A DNA stretch of 64,000 bases from Microbacterium yannicii PS01 (lineage in GTDB: Bacteria; Actinomycetota; Actinomycetes; Actinomycetales; Microbacteriaceae): NCBI RefSeq assembly GCF_000304335.1, contig NZ_CAJF01000001.1, positions 124,001 through 188,000 of the forward strand, written 5' to 3'. Below the pieces are notes generated by a model. It made no database searches. It was not told the origin of the DNA and saw only the letters and a list, made by a program, of their open reading frames with translations. Of the stretch, positions 25,042 through 33,500 are shown one piece after another (position 1 is the stretch's first letter; each line of letters opens with the position of its first letter). A program made the position numbers and the translations under genes.

Positions 25042-26070
25042 ATGCGATCGATCGTCTATTCCCGCACCGGCAGCTCGTCCGTTCTCTCCCTGGAGGAGCG
25101 TGAGCCCGGCAACCCCGGGCCGGGCGAGGTCCGAGTGAAGGTCACCGTCTCGGGCGTCAACCCGACGGATTGGAAGGCGCGGGCCGGCAGCGGTGCGAAG
25201 TCGGCGTTCGACGAGGTGGTGCCGAATCAGGACGGCGCGGGTGTGATCGACGCCGTCGGCGAGGGGGTGACCGGCCTCGCGGTCGGCGACCGCGTGTGGC
25301 TCTACCTCACCCAGCACCAGCGTCCGACCGGCACCGCGCAGGAGTACACCGTGATCCCGGCCGAGCGGGCGGTGAAGCTCCCTGAAGGGATCGGCTTCGA
25401 CATCGCCGCCAGTCTGGGCGTTCCGGCGATGACGGCGCACCGGGCGCTCACCGTGCACGAGTTCGGGCCGGCGCGACTGTCGCGGGGGTCGCTCGACGGG
25501 CGTGCGGTGCTGATCGCCGGGGGAGCGGGTGCCGTCGGGCACGCCGCCATCCAGCTCGCCGCGTGGGCCGGCGCGAACGTCATCGCGACGATCTCGAGTG
25601 ACGAGAAGGCCGCGCTCGCGCGAGCTGCGGGTGCCCACCACATCGTGAACTACCGCACGGAAGATGCCGCGAAGCGCATCGCCGAGATCTCGCCGGACGG
25701 CGTCGACCACATCGTCGAGGTGTCGATCGCGCAGAACGCCGCACTCGACGGAGAGGTCATCGCCAACCACGGCTCGATCGCGTACTACGCCGACAACGGT
25801 GGCGAGGAGGCCACCATCCCGCTGCGTCCGACCTTCGCGAAGAACGTGCGCATCCAGGGGCTTCTGCTCTATACGGTCGGTGAAGCGGCGTTGTCAGCCG
25901 CCGTCGAAGACATCACCGCCGCCCTGGGCGACGGTGCGCTTCCGGTCGGCGAGAAGGCCGGGCTCCCGCTGATCTGGTTCCCGCTGGAAGAGACCGCTGC
26001 GGCCCACGACTCCGTGGAGCACGGCGCCGTGGGCAAAGTGCTCATCGACGTCTCCGGCGACAACCGCTGA
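25042..26070 (+). CDS. Zinc-independent MDR oxidoreductase (NADPH:quinone reductase type)
   Basis: A 342-residue medium-chain reductase. The N-terminal GroES-like domain contains EVRVKVTVSGVNPTDWKAR and QDGAGVIDAVGEGV; the Rossmann domain starts VLIAGGAGAVGHAAIQLA. No structural-zinc cysteines are visible, which fits the quinone reductase/zeta-crystallin branch that reduces quinones or enones with NADPH. ATG 25042 is the natural start by homology although no strong ribosome-binding site precedes it. It is 139 bp from the cyclase gene and may be transcribed separately. Confidence 0.88.
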   Translation: MRSIVYSRTGSSSVLSLEEREPGNPGPGEVRVKVTVSGVNPTDWKARAGSGAKSAFDEVVPNQDGAGVIDAVGEGVTGLAVGDRVWLYLTQHQRPTGTAQEYTVIPAERAVKLPEGIGFDIAASLGVPAMTAHRALTVHEFGPARLSRGSLDGRAVLIAGGAGAVGHAAIQLAAWAGANVIATISSDEKAALARAAGAHHIVNYRTEDAAKRIAEISPDGVDHIVEVSIAQNAALDGEVIANHGSIAYYADNGGEEATIPLRPTFAKNVRIQGLLLYTVGEAALSAAVEDITAALGDGALPVGEKAGLPLIWFPLEETAAAHDSVEHGAVGKVLIDVSGDNR

Positions 26071-26136
26071 GTGCCACCTGTGGCTCCGGCCACAGCGGGG
26101 CGACGCGCGTTCGGAGTCGAACCGAGCACGCGTCCC

Positions 26137-26658
26137 CTAGTCGGAGAAACGGTCGACCAGGCGCACGAGCGTCGGCAAGCCGCGGGATGTTGCGCGACCG
26201 GCGGTCAGGCCTTCGATGACCGGCGTCGCGTTGCCCTCCCCTTCGCGGTCGTTTCGGGTGAGCGTCCAACCCGGGCCGGCGTCGACGATGCGGCACCGAC
26301 GCGCCGCCGCCTGCTGCATCACCCGCGGGTCGGCGGGGTCGATCGTGGCTCCTCGATGAAGCGTGAACTCGTATCGGCGCGGTTCCGACGTCGCGCCATG
26401 GGCGTCGACCACCTCTACGAGAACCGTGAACGGGATCCAGAAGCAGTCACGCTCCAACCCGGTTCGAGCCTCGATCGACGCAGTGACGGTCGCTGTCACC
26501 TCTGCGGGTTCGTCCGAGTCGAAGCGGACGGTGCCGTTGCTCTGAAACGGCACGGCGTCAGAGCATCCGGCATCGGCGAAAGCCGCCAGGATGTCGGCGG
26601 TCGACGGATGACCGCGCTGACCCTGGTTGACGTTCCGCAGCAATGCGATACACCTCAT
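26137..26658 (-). CDS. DUF1697 family protein
   Basis: A 173-residue cytoplasmic protein. The N terminus MRCIALLRNVNQGQR with FADAGCSDAVPFQSNGTVRF is a diverged form of the DUF1697 opening (usually MRYIALLRGINVGG and a QSGNVVF motif). The function of the family is unknown. ATG 26658 was chosen over 26700 because it follows the inferred end of the serine hydrolase gene at 26678 and has GAGG about 10 bases upstream. Its last 60-80 bp resemble bases 16535-16610 at the right border of the island. Confidence 0.75.
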   Translation of the reverse strand: MRCIALLRNVNQGQRGHPSTADILAAFADAGCSDAVPFQSNGTVRFDSDEPAEVTATVTASIEARTGLERDCFWIPFTVLVEVVDAHGATSEPRRYEFTLHRGATIDPADPRVMQQAAARRCRIVDAGPGWTLTRNDREGEGNATPVIEGLTAGRATSRGLPTLVRLVDRFSD

Positions 26659-26677
26659 ACCGACCGCCTCGCTGCCG

Positions 26678-27693
26678 TCAGGAGGCCAGGGCACTGTCAA
26701 TCGCGTCTTCGACCGCGCCGATCACCGGCCATGCGCCCTCCGAGCTGTTGCCGAGGACGCTCCAGGTCGTCTCCGACGCGGGGAGGTGCGTCGAGCGGAA
26801 AGACACGCCTGCGTCGTACCCTTCGATGACGCGGCCGGCGTGGTTCGGTGCAGCCAGAACCCCATGCCGTAGCGCTTGCGCTCGTGCGGAACGTCGAACC
26901 GGGGCTGCGTCATCGCGATGACCGAGTCGGATGAGACGATGTCGCCGGCGTAGAACGCCCGCCAGAACCGATGGAGATCGGCCGCTGTCGTGAACGCGCC
27001 CCCATCGCCGTTGCCGAGGACGGGAAGGTGAAGCGTGTTCGTCGTGTCTCCCTCATCGAAGATGTACCCGGTCGCGGCGGTCCCAGGCAATTCGTTCGAG
27101 CGAAGGAAATCCGTGTCCTCCAGCGCCGCCCGCGAGAACACCTGCTCTCGCACGATGTCGTGGAACACCCTGCCCGTCACCCGCTCCAGCAGGATGGCGA
27201 GAACCATGTATCCGCCGTTGCAGTAGGAGAATCGATCGCCGGGCGCGAATTTCTGCGGAAAGCCGTCCACCAGCGGGAGAAAGGCCTCCGCCGAGGTCAG
27301 CGTGTGCACCGGAACACTCAGCACGAAATCGGAGGGCTCCCACTCGCCCTCCTCGTCGAGGTAGTCGCCGATGCCGGACGAGTGGGTGAGCAGATGCTCG
27401 ACGGTGACGCCGTCATCGATCAGCGGCAGGTCCGCACCGAGGATGCCTCGCGCCCTTTGGTCGAGCCGCAAGACGCCGTCCTCCACGAGTCTCATGACGG
27501 TCAGCGCCGTGAACGCCTTGCTGCCGCTGGCAATGGCGAACTGGGTGTCGGCGCTGTTCTCGACCCCGTAGCCACGATGGGCGAAGCCATAGGTGCTCGA
27601 GAACGTGCGCTCGTCGGCTTCGTCGATCGTGACGACTCCCGAGAACGAATTCTTGGCGGCGGCCGCGTCGAGGATGGCTCGATCGAGGTTCAC
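26678..27693 (-). pseudogene. Serine hydrolase (beta-lactamase class C-like) with 3' frameshift
   Basis: A penicillin-binding-protein/beta-lactamase-fold hydrolase with SGSK (SxxK nucleophile) and YCN (YxN). As read, the frame goes off at about base 26842 after GMGFWLHRT and ends at 26722 in low-complexity Arg/Ser-rich sequence. Shifting one base gives HAGRVIEGYDAGVSF and SVLGNSSEGAWPVIGAVEDA to a stop at 26678, exactly the expected C terminus. So one base is missing around 26840-26843. It is either a true inactivating change or a sequencing error. The start at 27693 lies 79 bp from the divergent hydrolase. Confidence 0.8.
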
Positions 27694-27772
27694 ACCCCGA
27701 CACTACGCCGAGGCTGTGTCCGCCGCCGGAGTATGCGGCGCCGGGCGAGCCTCCTCGGGCAGACTGTCCCCC

Positions 27773-28630
27773 ATGTTCGAAGGGTTCACGGAGGAGTTCG
27801 TCGACACCGGCGGGGCGCGCATCCTCGTCCGGCACGCGGGCCCGGGCGAGCCTGTGTTGCTGCTGCACGGGCACCCCCGTACGTCGGCGACGTGGCATCG
27901 GGTGGCTCCGCAGCTCGTCGAGGCGGGTCTGACCGTCGTCTGCGCCGACCTGCGCGGCTACGGCCGATCGACCGGTCCGCCGCCCGCCGCTGATCACGTC
28001 GCCCACTCCAAGCGCGCGGTCGCCGACGACATGGCGCACGTGATGACCCGCCTCGGACATCACCGCTTCGCAGTCATGGGGCATGACCGCGGGAGCTACG
28101 TCGCGTTCCGGCTCGCGCTGGATCATGCCGACCGCGTCCGCGCGCTCGGGGTGTTCGACGGCGTGCCGCTCACTCATCACCTCGACCACGGGGGAACGCG
28201 GTTCGCGCTGCACTGGTGGCACTGGTTCTTCTACGCGCAGCCCGTGATCCCTGAGCGGGTCATCGGCGCCGACCCGGAGGCCTGGTACGGCGGCGATCCC
28301 TCCATCATGGGGACGGAGAACCACGCCGAGTGGCGAGCGGCCGTTCGGCGACCGGAGGTCGTCCGGGCGATGCTCGAGGACTACCGCGCCGGCGTCACCG
28401 TCGATGCAGAGCTCGAGCGCGCCGACCGATCCGCCGGCCGGCGGCTCGCGATGCCGGTGCTGGCCCTGTGGTCGCAGCGCGACGACCTCGAGGAGCTCGT
28501 CGGCGACCCTCGTGTCGTCTGGCGCGAGTGGGCCGCGCAGGTGGTCGGGTACGGCATCGACTCCGGGCATCACATGGCCGAAGAAGCGCCGGATGCCGTC
28601 GCCCGAGCGATCGTCGACTTCCTGGGCTGA
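27773..28630 (+). CDS. Alpha/beta hydrolase, haloacetate dehalogenase-like
   Basis: A 285-residue alpha/beta hydrolase. The oxyanion region is HGHPRTSATWHR, the nucleophile is Asp105 in GHDRGS, and the late histidine is H266 in SGHHMAEEA. WHWFFYAQPVIPERVIGADP and DYRAG are close to fluoroacetate/haloacetate dehalogenases, including the His-Trp and Tyr of the halide pocket. Those enzymes bind the carboxylate with two arginines near the nucleophile; here the first is kept (HDR) but the second position appears to be Tyr (GSY). Dehalogenase or epoxide-hydrolase activity are both possible. Confidence 0.83.
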   Translation: MFEGFTEEFVDTGGARILVRHAGPGEPVLLLHGHPRTSATWHRVAPQLVEAGLTVVCADLRGYGRSTGPPPAADHVAHSKRAVADDMAHVMTRLGHHRFAVMGHDRGSYVAFRLALDHADRVRALGVFDGVPLTHHLDHGGTRFALHWWHWFFYAQPVIPERVIGADPEAWYGGDPSIMGTENHAEWRAAVRRPEVVRAMLEDYRAGVTVDAELERADRSAGRRLAMPVLALWSQRDDLEELVGDPRVVWREWAAQVVGYGIDSGHHMAEEAPDAVARAIVDFLG

Positions 28631-28640
28631 GCGGGCTCTC

Positions 28641-29303
28641 TCAGCGATCGCTGGCGGCGTCTGCGAGAGCAGCGGTCGTGGCAGCCTTCTTCCGGCGCTC
28701 CCGCACCGCGTCGACGACGGAGACAGCCGCATAGAGGAAGAGTCCGCCGGCGACGATCGCGAGCACGACGGCGCGGTTGGCTCCGGTGAGCAGGCTGTTG
28801 ACCCACCCGAGCAGCGGCAGGCTGTACCACAGCGTCCCGCGGATCTGCACAGCCCGGACCGGCTCGGGGTCCACGGCATCGTTGTTGTCGCCCTTCGTCA
28901 TGAACGTGGGCTCGCCGTCGGTGTAGGTCTTCGAGGTCACGCGGTGGCTCACGACCGCCGACTCGCCCGAACGGATCTGGTACGTGATGACGTCGCCGAT
29001 CTTGATCTCGTCGACCGGCGTCGGGCGGATGACGACGAGAGTGCCGGGCGGCAGGCCGGGCTCCATCGACTGGGTGAGCACGGTCATCGCGCTGCCCCCG
29101 ACCACGGTCGGGAGGCCGATGACGGCCACCGCGACGCCGAGCAGCAGCACGAGCACGGACGCGCTCAGCGAGACGGCGAGATAGTGCAGAAGGCTCTTGC
29201 CCTCGTGGTGTCGGCGGGCGTCCGCGCGCCGGATGCGACGGGTCGGAATCGAGGCGGTGAACGTGGGGATGGCGGCGTCAGTCATCAGCGTGGAACCAGT
29301 CAT
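28641..29303 (-). CDS. sipW: Signal peptidase I, SipW (ER) type
   Basis: A 220-residue membrane signal peptidase of family S26B. It has one N-terminal transmembrane helix (VSLSASVLVLLLGVAVAVIG), the catalytic serine in QSMEPGLPPG, the histidine in VVSHRV that replaces the lysine of ordinary signal peptidases, the KGDNNDAVDP motif and a C-terminal helix. It is the last gene of a four-gene operon whose three other products carry the N-terminal signals that such peptidases cut. ATG 29303 overlaps the previous stop (ATGA). Confidence 0.92.
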   Translation of the reverse strand: MTGSTLMTDAAIPTFTASIPTRRIRRADARRHHEGKSLLHYLAVSLSASVLVLLLGVAVAVIGLPTVVGGSAMTVLTQSMEPGLPPGTLVVIRPTPVDEIKIGDVITYQIRSGESAVVSHRVTSKTYTDGEPTFMTKGDNNDAVDPEPVRAVQIRGTLWYSLPLLGWVNSLLTGANRAVVLAIVAGGLFLYAAVSVVDAVRERRKKAATTAALADAASDR

Positions 29304-30220
29304 GAGCAGTTGTAGCGGGGGAAGAGCTGGAGCGGGTCCAGGAAGCCGGTGGAGCGTGTGACGCCCACGGGGGCAGACGCGGGGGCCGTGGTGGCGGAGC
29401 CGGTGCTCTCTCGGGCTTCGATCGCCAGCTTGAAGGCGCCGTTCGCGCCGATGGCGTGTCCGCTGATGTCGGCCGAGACGGTGGCACTGGCGCTGCTCAC
29501 CGTGGTGATGGTCGTGCCCGACGAGGCGTCGAACACGCGGTACGTCACAGGGGTGCTGTCTGCCCGGTTCGGTGGAGCGCCCCAGGTCAGCCTGACATCA
29601 TCCCACGGGAGGGCCGCGCATGTCGGGTTGCCGGCGGCGGCCAGTCGGTACACGGACTGGGTGATGGCGGCGGCGCTCGCCGAGGTCGTCCAGCTTGTTC
29701 CGACAGCGCCCGTCACGCTGAAGGTGGCTGTCGCGCTCTGTCCCTGCAGCGTCGCATTCGTGCTTCCCACGACCTGCGTGGACACGCAGACCACGACGGA
29801 CCCGCCGGCGGCGAGGCTCCGCGCCGCGCTCGGAAGAGCAGGCGCCTTGTCGGCGAGCGTGGTGGTGATCGCGTCGGAGGGGGCGGTCGTGCCGCACGTC
29901 CCCGTCCAGAGTCGAAGGGCCGTCTTCTGAGCGAGAGCCGTGCTGCCTGACGCCTGATTCGCGAGTGTGTACGACAGCGGGGCACCGCCGGTGTTCCGGA
30001 TGGTGAGCTGACCGGCTGCGGCGCTGGACGTCGTCCCTGCGAACCGATAGCTCGTCGTCAGGCCGCCGGTCTGTTCAGCGGTCGTGGCGATGGTCGTGGA
30101 AGAAGCGGATGCCGCCAGGGAGGCGCTCGCGACCCACGTGGCTGCGGCACCGCCCGCGCTGCCGAGCACCGCAAGAGTGGCGAGTGCGGCGACGGCGCCG
30201 AGGTGGACACGGCGCCTCAT
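29300..30220 (-). CDS. Exported protein with SipW-dependent-type signal peptide (large)
   Basis: A 306-residue secreted protein, first 25-30 residues MRRRVHLGAVAALATLAVLG then GGAAATW, the pattern of TasA/camelysin-type signals. The mature part is rich in Ala, Ser and Thr, with an internal cysteine pair region (TGTCGTTAPSD) and a fibronectin-like stretch (DDVRLTWGAPPNRADSTPVT). It is likely a cell-surface or fibre accessory protein processed by the signal peptidase encoded next. No enzymatic motif was seen. Start and stop overlap the neighbouring genes by 4 bp on both sides. Confidence 0.75.
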   Translation of the reverse strand: MRRRVHLGAVAALATLAVLGSAGGAAATWVASASLAASASSTTIATTAEQTGGLTTSYRFAGTTSSAAAGQLTIRNTGGAPLSYTLANQASGSTALAQKTALRLWTGTCGTTAPSDAITTTLADKAPALPSAARSLAAGGSVVVCVSTQVVGSTNATLQGQSATATFSVTGAVGTSWTTSASAAAITQSVYRLAAAGNPTCAALPWDDVRLTWGAPPNRADSTPVTYRVFDASSGTTITTVSSASATVSADISGHAIGANGAFKLAIEARESTGSATTAPASAPVGVTRSTGFLDPLQLFPRYNCS

Positions 30221-30813
30221 GAGCGCACCTGTGTTCCCGAGATCGTGATGGTGACGGCGGACGCCGCTGCGCCAGCGGCCGCGGCCGGCGCGTTCTGAGG
30301 CAGTCCGACACCGATGCAGAGCAGGGTCGATGCGCCCGGAGCGAGCGAGAGCTTGAGGTCGGATCCGGTCGCGGCACCGATGCCGATCGTTGCGCCGGCC
30401 GTCGCTCTGCCCGCACTGCAGTCGGCGGCCGTGGCTGCCTTTCCCGCCGAGATGACGAGAGACTGCGTGAACGGCGTCGGAGCCGCAGGGCCCTTCACCG
30501 GGTCGATCGTGAGTGCAAGAGCCGTGGTGCCGGTGTTGCGCACTGTGCTGGCCGCGTAGACCGTGCGGCCCGGGTAGAGGCCGGCAGCGGAGAGCTGCAG
30601 GTTCGAGGCAGTGAGGCCGGCCGACCCTGCCTGGAGCGTGGCTGCCGCCGAAGCGGTCGCCGCGACGTTCCACGCCGCGTACGTTCCGCCGCCGGTGAGG
30701 ACACCGAGCACGATGGCAGCGGCGGTGCCGAGCGCGCCGAGAAGCAGCCGCGGCAGCAGCGCAGCGCGACGTCGCTCGCGCCGGGCGGTGCGACGGCTGG
30801 TGTGGCGGCTCAT
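30217..30813 (-). CDS. Exported protein with SipW-dependent-type signal peptide (middle)
   Basis: A 198-residue secreted protein. A strongly basic N terminus (RRTARRERRR) is followed by a hydrophobic segment and GGGTYAAW, close to the GTFATWN cleavage context of the first gene in the operon. The mature chain is beta-rich and carries two cysteines (AADCSAG and LLCIGVG) that may be disulfide-bonded, ending VTITISGTQVRS. Probably a minor subunit or anchor of the TasA-like structure. ATG 30813 follows the intergenic hairpin at 30852-30881. Confidence 0.75.
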   Translation of the reverse strand: MSRHTSRRTARRERRRAALLPRLLLGALGTAAAIVLGVLTGGGTYAAWNVAATASAAATLQAGSAGLTASNLQLSAAGLYPGRTVYAASTVRNTGTTALALTIDPVKGPAAPTPFTQSLVISAGKAATAADCSAGRATAGATIGIGAATGSDLKLSLAPGASTLLCIGVGLPQNAPAAAAGAAASAVTITISGTQVRS

Positions 30814-30851
30814 TCTCAATCTCCGGTTGGTCTCGGGCGAGCGGCGGGCTC

Positions 30852-30881
30852 GGCGGGCTCCCTGTGCGGAGGGAGCCCGCC
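30852..30881 (-). terminator. Intra-operon hairpin between the first and second surface genes
   Basis: GGCGGGCTCCC (30852-30862) and GGGAGCCCGCC (30871-30881) form an 11-bp GC stem with an 8-base loop, 7 bp beyond the stop of the TasA-like gene. With no T tract it may be a partial terminator or mRNA-stabilising structure that lets the first product be made in excess. Confidence 0.65.
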
Positions 30882-30887
30882 TCTTGA

Positions 30888-31460
30888 TCACTGGATGTTC
30901 TGCGTCAGGCTGACGGTCAGCGCGTCGAGAGTGACGGCTCCGTTCATCGCGTTGTTGTTGCCGCCGACGGTGTCGCCTGCAGGGAAGGTGATCTGGACGT
31001 TCACCGTGACGTCCTGGCTGACGGCACCTGCGCCCGGTGCGACGGTGAAGGTCGGGCCGGTACCCGTGATCCCCGTGCCGGAAGCATTGAGGACGGCCGA
31101 CTCGACGAGGTAGCCGGCGAGCGCCACGTCGGCGGTGTTTTTCGCGTCGACCGGGGTGATCGAGGCCTCGCTCAGCGCGAGAGTGGCGGTGAGGCTGTCG
31201 CCCTCGGCGGCGACCTTCATCGTCTTGGTGTAGGTCAGGACGTCGCCGGGCGCCACCTTGTAGCCGTCGATCGAGATCGGAGCGCCGTTGGCGGTCCACG
31301 AGCCGGCCGTCTTCGAGTCTTCGACGACCAAGTTTCCCGCGACGATCGAGGCGCCCTGGGCGGTGGCCGACGAGTTCCAGGTGGCGAACGTTCCCGCGCC
31401 GCCGAGGAGGAGGATGACGCCGGCGGTGGTGGCGATCGAGGCCTTGACGATCTTCTTCAT
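30888..31460 (-). CDS. TasA/CalY-like surface protein with SipW-dependent signal peptide
   Basis: A 190-residue exported protein. The signal peptide MKKIVKASIATTAGVILLLG ending GTFATWNSSA is the classical alternate-type signal cut by SipW. The mature beta-sandwich shows YKVAPGDVLTYTKTMKV and AVTLDALTVSLTQ, in the manner of TasA, CalY and camelysin, which polymerise into fibres or act as surface proteases. It is the first gene of the operon, followed by a hairpin, so it is presumably the major subunit. The 228 bp upstream (31461-31688) hold no gene, and no clear promoter could be fixed there. Confidence 0.82.
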   Translation of the reverse strand: MKKIVKASIATTAGVILLLGGAGTFATWNSSATAQGASIVAGNLVVEDSKTAGSWTANGAPISIDGYKVAPGDVLTYTKTMKVAAEGDSLTATLALSEASITPVDAKNTADVALAGYLVESAVLNASGTGITGTGPTFTVAPGAGAVSQDVTVNVQITFPAGDTVGGNNNAMNGAVTLDALTVSLTQNIQ

Positions 31461-31688
31461 GGTGATGTCCTTCTGCGGCCTTCGCCGCCGTGGTGGGAGA
31501 GTGGGAGCTTCATGAGCGGGCGGTTCGAATCCGGCCCTTCCTGAGCACGTTGAAAGTCTCGACCGGGGACCGCAACGTCCCGACCAGCCACCACTGGCGC
31601 TTCCGCAAGATCGCGACAAGATCTCCTCGGGCGTGGGAGCGGTCCCGCGGCAACCGCAACGTGAGCGCAACGCTCGACGCGACGGCGG

Positions 31689-32930
31689 TCAGCGCAGGGC
31701 GTCGGCCTTCTCGCGCAGCACCCGCTGCTGAGCGGCGTTGGCGGTGAGGCCGGCCGCAGTCAGCAGCTCGGACCGTGCCTCGTCACGGCGACCGAGTCGG
31801 GCGAGCAGCTCGCCGCGCACACTCGGGACCAGATGCGATCCCCGAAGAGCGCCCGAGGCTTCGAGCGCGTCGACGATCCGCAGCGCATCGGCGGGTCCGT
31901 GCGCCATCGACACCGCGACGGCACGGTTGAGCTCGACGATCGGGCTCGGTGCGATGCGCCCGAGCACCTCGTAGTGCAGGACGATCCGGCTCCAGTCCGT
32001 CTCAGCCACGCTGGGGGCCACCGCATGGCATTGGGCGATCGCGGCCTGGAGGGCATACGAGCCTCGACTCAGGCCGCGCGCTGCGGCGGCGGCATCCGCC
32101 TTCTTCAGGGTCTCGACGCCGCGGAGGATCTGGCCGCGGTCCCAGCGGGAGCGGTCCTGGTCGGCGAGCAGCACCGGCTCACCCGTCCGCGTCTCCCGGG
32201 CCGCGAAGCGAGATCGCTGGAACTCCATGAGTGCCACGAGTCCGAACGGCTCTGGTTCTCGCGGCAGCAGCCCGCAGACGATGCGGCCGAGCCGCAGGGC
32301 CTCGTCCGCGAGGTCGGGGCGCACCCACCGGTCTCCGGCGGTGGCCGCATAGCCCTCGGTGAAGACGAGGTAGACGACGCCGAGCACCGCCGACAGTCGT
32401 CCCCTGAACTCCGAGGGGTCGGGCGTCTCGAAGGGCACGCGCGCGGCAGCCAGTGACTTCTTCGCCCGTGTGATGCGCGCCTGCACCGTCGGCACGGTCG
32501 TCAGCAGCATCCGTGCGATCTCTTCCGTCGACAGACCCGCGACCACACGCAGCGTCAGGGCCACCTGCGACTCTCGAGACAGTGCAGGGTGGCAGGCGGT
32601 GAAGACGAGGCGCATCACGTCGTCGTCGATCGGCTGCCATTCGTCGTCGCTCGCCTCGTCGAGCGTGTGGGCGATCGCCGCGTACCGCTCGTCGAGCTTC
32701 TCGCGGCGCCGCCAGGCGTCGATCACTCGGCGCTTGGCGACGGCAGTCAGCCAAGCGCCAGGATTCGACGGGATGCCGTCCCTCGGCCACGAACCGAGCG
32801 CCTCGAGCAGCGCCTCCTGGGCGACATCCTCGGCGAGGCCGAGGTCGCCGGTCATCTTGGCGACGGATGCCACGATCCGAAGGCCCTCGATGCGCCAGAC
32901 GGCCTCGACCGTTCGCCGGGTGTCAGTCAT
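31689..32930 (-). CDS. ECF42-type RNA polymerase sigma factor with C-terminal extension
   Basis: A 413-residue extracytoplasmic-function sigma factor. Region 2 (LGLAEDVAQEALLEALGSW to AWLTAVAKRRVIDAWRR) and region 4 (LTLRVVAGLSTEEIARMLLTTVPTVQARITRAKK) are followed by a long helical, TPR-like C-terminal domain (about 185-413, with VYLVFTEGYAAT, AIAQCHA and ELNRAVAVSMAHGP). This layout is the ECF42 group, which is encoded next to DGPF/YCII proteins rather than an anti-sigma factor, as here. It should direct polymerase to the YCII-gene promoter. The start lies 24 bp from the YCII stop. Confidence 0.92.
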   Translation of the reverse strand: MTDTRRTVEAVWRIEGLRIVASVAKMTGDLGLAEDVAQEALLEALGSWPRDGIPSNPGAWLTAVAKRRVIDAWRRREKLDERYAAIAHTLDEASDDEWQPIDDDVMRLVFTACHPALSRESQVALTLRVVAGLSTEEIARMLLTTVPTVQARITRAKKSLAAARVPFETPDPSEFRGRLSAVLGVVYLVFTEGYAATAGDRWVRPDLADEALRLGRIVCGLLPREPEPFGLVALMEFQRSRFAARETRTGEPVLLADQDRSRWDRGQILRGVETLKKADAAAAARGLSRGSYALQAAIAQCHAVAPSVAETDWSRIVLHYEVLGRIAPSPIVELNRAVAVSMAHGPADALRIVDALEASGALRGSHLVPSVRGELLARLGRRDEARSELLTAAGLTANAAQQRVLREKADALR

Positions 32931-32954
32931 GGTCGTACGCTTCCCGGCGGCGTC

Positions 32955-33374
32955 TCACTCGGCGCCGAGCTCGGCCCGCCAGCCCTTCTCCTTCTCGAGG
33001 AACTCGTTGCCCTCGAACCCGGCGAAGTCGGTCTCATCGGTCACCCGGCGCACCTCGAGCTTGTTGCCGGGTGTGAGCGGCGCCCGCTTGGCCCACTCGA
33101 GCGCCTCTTCGGCCGTGGCGGTCTGGATGATCCAGAAGCCGTTGAACAGCTCATGCACCTCGCCGTACGGGCCGTCGCTCACGATCGGCGCCTCGCCCGC
33201 GAAGTCGACGACGTAGCCCGGCTCCTGTGCGAGACCCTCACCGGCGACGAGCACGCCGGCTTTGATCATCGACTCGTTGTAGGCGCCCATCGCGTTGATG
33301 ATCGCCTCGAAGTCCATGTTCCCGTAGTCCTCGACCGCCTGCTGCGTGGCCCGCATGATCAGCATGTGCTTCAT
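32955..33374 (-). CDS. YCII/DGPF-domain protein paired with the sigma factor
   Basis: A 139-residue YCII-related protein. The family signature appears as VSDGPYGEVHELFNGFWIIQ (DGPF-like) after an N-terminal KHMLIMRAT strand, and EEALEWAKRAPLTPGNKLEVR closes the ferredoxin-like fold. Such proteins are the usual targets of ECF42 sigma factors; their biochemical role is not settled. ATG 33374 has GGGAG upstream. It is transcribed ahead of the sigma gene and probably with it. Confidence 0.9.
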   Translation of the reverse strand: MKHMLIMRATQQAVEDYGNMDFEAIINAMGAYNESMIKAGVLVAGEGLAQEPGYVVDFAGEAPIVSDGPYGEVHELFNGFWIIQTATAEEALEWAKRAPLTPGNKLEVRRVTDETDFAGFEGNEFLEKEKGWRAELGAE

Positions 33375-33500
33375 TTTTCGCTCCCTGTCGCGAATTCTGG
33401 AGTGACCTTTCGTCCCTCTCACTATCGCGTCGAACGGGCGGGAAGGAAATCGACATGACGGGAGAACTTTCTCGGTTCCTCGTCTGAAATCGGGCACGGA

